This document shows positions 7,237-8,742 of a DNA stretch of 8,742 nucleotides, piece after piece. How positions within the stretch are numbered: the first letter of the stretch is position 1; every line of letters begins with the position of its first letter. The notes beneath the pieces were generated by a model that ran no database searches, was not told the DNA's origin, and worked only from the letters and a program-made list of their open reading frames with translations. The position numbers were made by a program, and so were the translations under genes. The DNA is from JACQNR01 sp049515175 (GTDB lineage: Bacteria > Acidobacteriota > Terriglobia > UBA7540): the NCBI GenBank assembly GCA_049515175.1, contig JBEKUI010000204.1, positions 1 through 8,742 of the forward strand, read 5' to 3'.

Positions 7237-7583
7237 GTTGCCCTCCGTTATCTTGGCGAACGAGAAGGGTCAGAGTACGCGGAATCTGCACATTGCGCAA
7301 TCTCCCGTGCAGGGGCGCTGAGGCCCGTGGCAGGCCAATTGTTGCTCTAGGTGGAATCCAATTGGACTTTTCCGGGGCCGCGCAGTGAAAATCTCAAAAT
7401 CGCTGCACACTTTTACCTGCTTCTTTCGTCTAATGAAACAAGCCGCGCGAGACCGAGCTTAGCGGAACCCGGGCGGGAAGATTTCGATAGCGGAGACAGA
7501 GGGAAGCTGCAAGTCGCGAAACTTTAACCGCACCCGCTGCGTATTAGGAAGAAGACAGCAACGCGCGAAGGAAAGGAGGCGCC
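7237..7583. promoter_or_regulatory. Divergent intergenic region with two short palindromes; no gene seen
   Basis: This 347-nt stretch lies between the minus-strand ADP-ribosylglycohydrolase-family gene and the plus-strand 89-aa gene and must hold promoters for both. I find no convincing coding frame or RNA gene. Two perfect 10-bp palindromes stand out: ATTGCGCAAT at 7292-7301, about 55 nt upstream of the minus-strand start, and TCCAATTGGA at 7357-7366. The core CAATTG of the latter also occurs at 7336-7341, 23 bp earlier. No good -35/-10 pair could be picked by eye on either strand; a minus-strand TTGAGA at 7392-7397 has no convincing -10 partner. The promoter role follows from gene arrangement, not from motif quality. 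Confidence 0.5.
7572..7579 (+). promoter_or_regulatory. Strong Shine-Dalgarno site for the 89-aa gene
   Basis: AAAGGAGG, a near-perfect match to the anti-Shine-Dalgarno, ends 4 nt before the ATG at 7584. It is the main evidence, besides protein character, that the plus-strand frame is real and the opposing minus-strand frame over the same bases is not. Confidence 0.75.
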
Positions 7584-7853
7584 ATGATCCTCAGACTGAA
7601 CGGCAACACAAGGATTGACAATCTTCGGAATTATCCCTCGGGGATCGTGGAGAAGCTCCGCGTGCTGCTTAGCGCGGGCGCGGCAGCGTACCCCGACCCG
7701 CATCGCGACGCCTTCTACGATGTGGAGAACGGCTCTCGCGCGTTCTACATCCACCTCTGCCCGAACGGAAAAGTCTGGCTGCTGGCTTCCTGGCAGAAGC
7801 CCGCTCCGGTGCTCGCCGAAAACCCGGCCCAGTTCGCCGCCGCTCACCGTTAA
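7584..7853 (+). CDS. Small conserved-looking hypothetical protein, 89 aa
   Basis: Function not recognised. The protein is 89 aa, soluble, with no signal peptide or membrane segment. It starts with a short beta-like stretch (MILRLNGNTRIDNL), then a helix (GIVEKLRVLLSAG, residues 20-32), then PDPHRDAFYDVENGSRAFYIH (37-57), and closes with NGKVWLLASW (61-70) before a Pro/Ala-rich tail. The alternating pattern suggests a compact alpha/beta fold. From memory, short acidobacterial hypothetical proteins share the 'PDP.R..FY.VENG.R.FYIH...GKV.LLA.W' pattern; this is unverified. The start is strongly supported by AAAGGAGG 4 nt upstream. The gene stands alone, with a divergent intergenic region before it and a hairpin 17 nt after its TAA stop, so it is probably monocistronic. 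The opposing minus-strand frame at 7524-7847 has no such support. Confidence 0.75.
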   Translation: MILRLNGNTRIDNLRNYPSGIVEKLRVLLSAGAAAYPDPHRDAFYDVENGSRAFYIHLCPNGKVWLLASWQKPAPVLAENPAQFAAAHR

Positions 7854-7870
7854 ACGAACCCCGGACCGAT

Positions 7871-7889
7871 CACGGCCAGGATGGCCGTG
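7871..7889. terminator. Perfect 8-bp hairpin with GGA loop, possible terminator or interspersed palindrome
   Basis: The arms CACGGCCA (7871-7878) and TGGCCGTG (7882-7889) are perfectly complementary around a 3-nt loop. It begins 17 nt after the stop of the 89-aa gene and lies in a convergent spacer, so it could end transcription from both sides. No T-run follows on either strand, so an intrinsic terminator is not certain. From memory, similar GGCCAGGATGGCC palindromes recur between genes in acidobacterial genomes, which would make it a member of an interspersed repeat family. A second palindrome, GCGCCGGCGC, follows at 7899-7908. Confidence 0.5.
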
Positions 7890-7940
7890 CCACCCCGCGC
7901 GCCGGCGCAGCGGCCACTAAGTGCAACTGAACGCTCTCCG

Positions 7941-7979
7941 CCGTTCACTGTCCACTGGCCACTGTTCACTGCCGTTCAC
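7941..7979. repeat. Heptamer tandem repeat (NYCACTG x4) flanked by 8-bp direct repeats
   Basis: Four contiguous 7-nt units of consensus NYCACTG fill 7944-7971. Units 1 and 4 are identical (TTCACTG); units 2 and 3 differ only in the first two bases. The array is bracketed by the direct repeat CCGTTCAC at 7941-7948 and 7972-7979, the second copy covering the stop codon (7976-7978) of the minus-strand propeller gene. The rest of the 7854-7975 spacer holds the hairpin and no gene. Confidence 0.75.
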
Positions 7980-8742
7980 CAGCGGAAGTTCTCCACCAGC
8001 ATGATGTGGCTGGCGGCGACGTCGTACTGGGCATAGAGGATCCACCGGCCATCCGGGGAGACGCTTAACCCAGAGTTCAACCAATCGGGCTCTCTCTCGG
8101 GCGTGACGACCTTGGTCACCTTGCGCGTGGCGAAGCTGAAGAATTCAATGGCGTGCGTTCTGTCATTGTAGAAATAGATGCCGTCCTGAGTTAGACCCCA
8201 ATACCCCCATAGTCCGGCCCCAAGTTGTTCAAGGACGAGGGTTTCCTCGCCGCCTTCCACGGGCACCTTCCACAGCCCACGTACTTCCCGGCCTTTCGCG
8301 TAGTAAAGGGTTTTGCCGTCGTAAGATTCAAAAGCTGCGAAGCCGCCTCCCTTCGTGACCTGAACGGCCTTGCCTCCTTCGGCTGGCGTCTTCCACACTT
8401 GCCAGTTGCCTGTGCGGTTAGAAGCGAAATAGATCCACCGCCCATCCCGCGACCAGCTCGGTGTCACATCCTCCGACTTCTCGCCGCTGTTCAAGGCCCG
8501 TGGCGGGCCGACCTCCGCGTTCATCACGTAGATGTGTATGGTACCCGTTGCATCGCAGTCGAATACAATCTGCCGCCCGTCGGGCGACCAGCGGGGCGTG
8601 CCGGCATCATGGCCACCGAGGTTGGTCAACTGGACGGGCTTAGACCCGTTGCTGTCGCACACCCAGATCTCGACGCTGTTGCCCGACGAGCGTGACGACG
8701 CGAAGACAATCCTCTTCCCGTCCGGGGAGAACTGCTGTTCCG
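7976..8742 (-). CDS. PD40/TolB-like beta-propeller protein, C-terminal part (5'-partial)
   Basis: C-terminal part of a WD40-like (PD40/TolB-type) beta-propeller; the frame is open to the right edge, so the start lies outside the window. 254 complete codons are visible from 8740. Repeats carry the PD40 signature: FSPDGKRIVFAS (visible residues 4-15), WSPDGRQIVF (51-60), WSRDGRWIYFASNR (96-109), YDGKTLYYAKG (140-150), TQDGIYFYN (184-192) and SPDGRWILYAQYD (228-240), with EIW, IYVMNA and VWKTPAEGG blades between. It ends in SHIMLVENFRW. In Acidobacteria, propellers with a similar ending commonly form the C-terminal half of winged-helix (CadC/ToxR-like) transcriptional regulators or of membrane Ser/Thr protein kinases; which applies cannot be told from this fragment. 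A GTG at 8662 gives a shorter reading, but the repeat continues in frame upstream, so it is not the true start. Convergent with the 89-aa gene. Confidence 0.9.
   Translation of the reverse strand, partial: EQQFSPDGKRIVFASSRSSGNSVEIWVCDSNGSKPVQLTNLGGHDAGTPRWSPDGRQIVFDCDATGTIHIYVMNAEVGPPRALNSGEKSEDVTPSWSRDGRWIYFASNRTGNWQVWKTPAEGGKAVQVTKGGGFAAFESYDGKTLYYAKGREVRGLWKVPVEGGEETLVLEQLGAGLWGYWGLTQDGIYFYNDRTHAIEFFSFATRKVTKVVTPEREPDWLNSGLSVSPDGRWILYAQYDVAASHIMLVENFRW

Noticed and set aside
7150..7350. 66-codon plus-strand frame running into the divergent intergenic region
   Set aside because: It begins inside the signal-peptide region of the ARH-family gene on the opposite strand and has no ribosome binding site or plausible protein character.
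7524..7847. 107-codon minus-strand frame over the 89-aa gene
   Set aside because: The plus-strand frame has an excellent ribosome binding site and protein-like content; the minus frame has neither.
7321..8510. 11-nt match AGGCCCGTGGC at 7321-7331 and 8494-8504, both followed by NGGCC
   Set aside because: Matches of this length are expected by chance several times in a GC-rich window of this size, and one copy is inside coding sequence.
1..8742. Search for CRISPR arrays, tRNA/rRNA genes, insertion sequences, phage genes or a recognisable defence system
   Set aside because: No regular spacer-repeat array, tRNA cloverleaf, rRNA signature, transposase or integrase motif was seen. All major frames are metabolic, surface or propeller proteins.

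Overview
The window is a GC-rich stretch of bacterial chromosome, probably from an acidobacterium (Acidobacteriota, perhaps a Solibacter/Bryobacter-type soil lineage). The assignment rests on the combination of genes: a CRTAC1-type FG-GAP/ASPIC-UnbV protein, a Tat-exported Gfo/Idh/MocA oxidoreductase, an acidobacterial-type VWFA-related protein, and a PD40/TolB-like propeller ending in a short tail I associate with acidobacterial regulators. That is recall of family distribution, not a database result. I see no rRNA, tRNA, CRISPR array, transposase or phage gene.

Layout. Plus strand, 1-2872: the 3' part of a large FG-GAP/ASPIC-UnbV protein, open at the left edge, followed after 43 nt by a Gfo/Idh/MocA-family oxidoreductase with a twin-arginine signal. 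Minus strand, 7236 down to 2877: three genes transcribed in the order secreted ADP-ribosylglycohydrolase-family protein, aldo/keto reductase, VWFA-related protein. The gaps are 52 nt and 3 nt, so this looks like one transcription unit. It meets the plus-strand pair tail to tail, with only 4 nt between the stop codons. A 347-nt divergent intergenic region (7237-7583) separates the minus unit from a small plus-strand gene (89 aa, function unknown, very strong Shine-Dalgarno). A 122-nt repeat-rich convergent spacer (7854-7975) then separates that gene from the C-terminal part of a PD40/TolB-like propeller protein on the minus strand, open at the right edge.

How the genes may work together. Gfo/Idh/MocA enzymes, aldo/keto reductases and ADP-ribosylglycohydrolase-fold proteins with a jelly-roll-like tail fit oxidation, reduction and hydrolysis of sugars or sugar-like conjugates, partly outside the cytoplasm (signals on the first and third). 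The FG-GAP and VWFA proteins look like exported adhesion or binding proteins. No transporter, glycosidase of known specificity or regulator is present, so the substrate cannot be named. This is mostly an ordinary accessory/metabolic region. The points most worth a second look are the exported ADP-ribosylglycohydrolase-family protein, the small 89-aa protein, the hairpin and heptamer repeat in the 7854-7975 spacer, and the palindromes in the divergent intergenic region.
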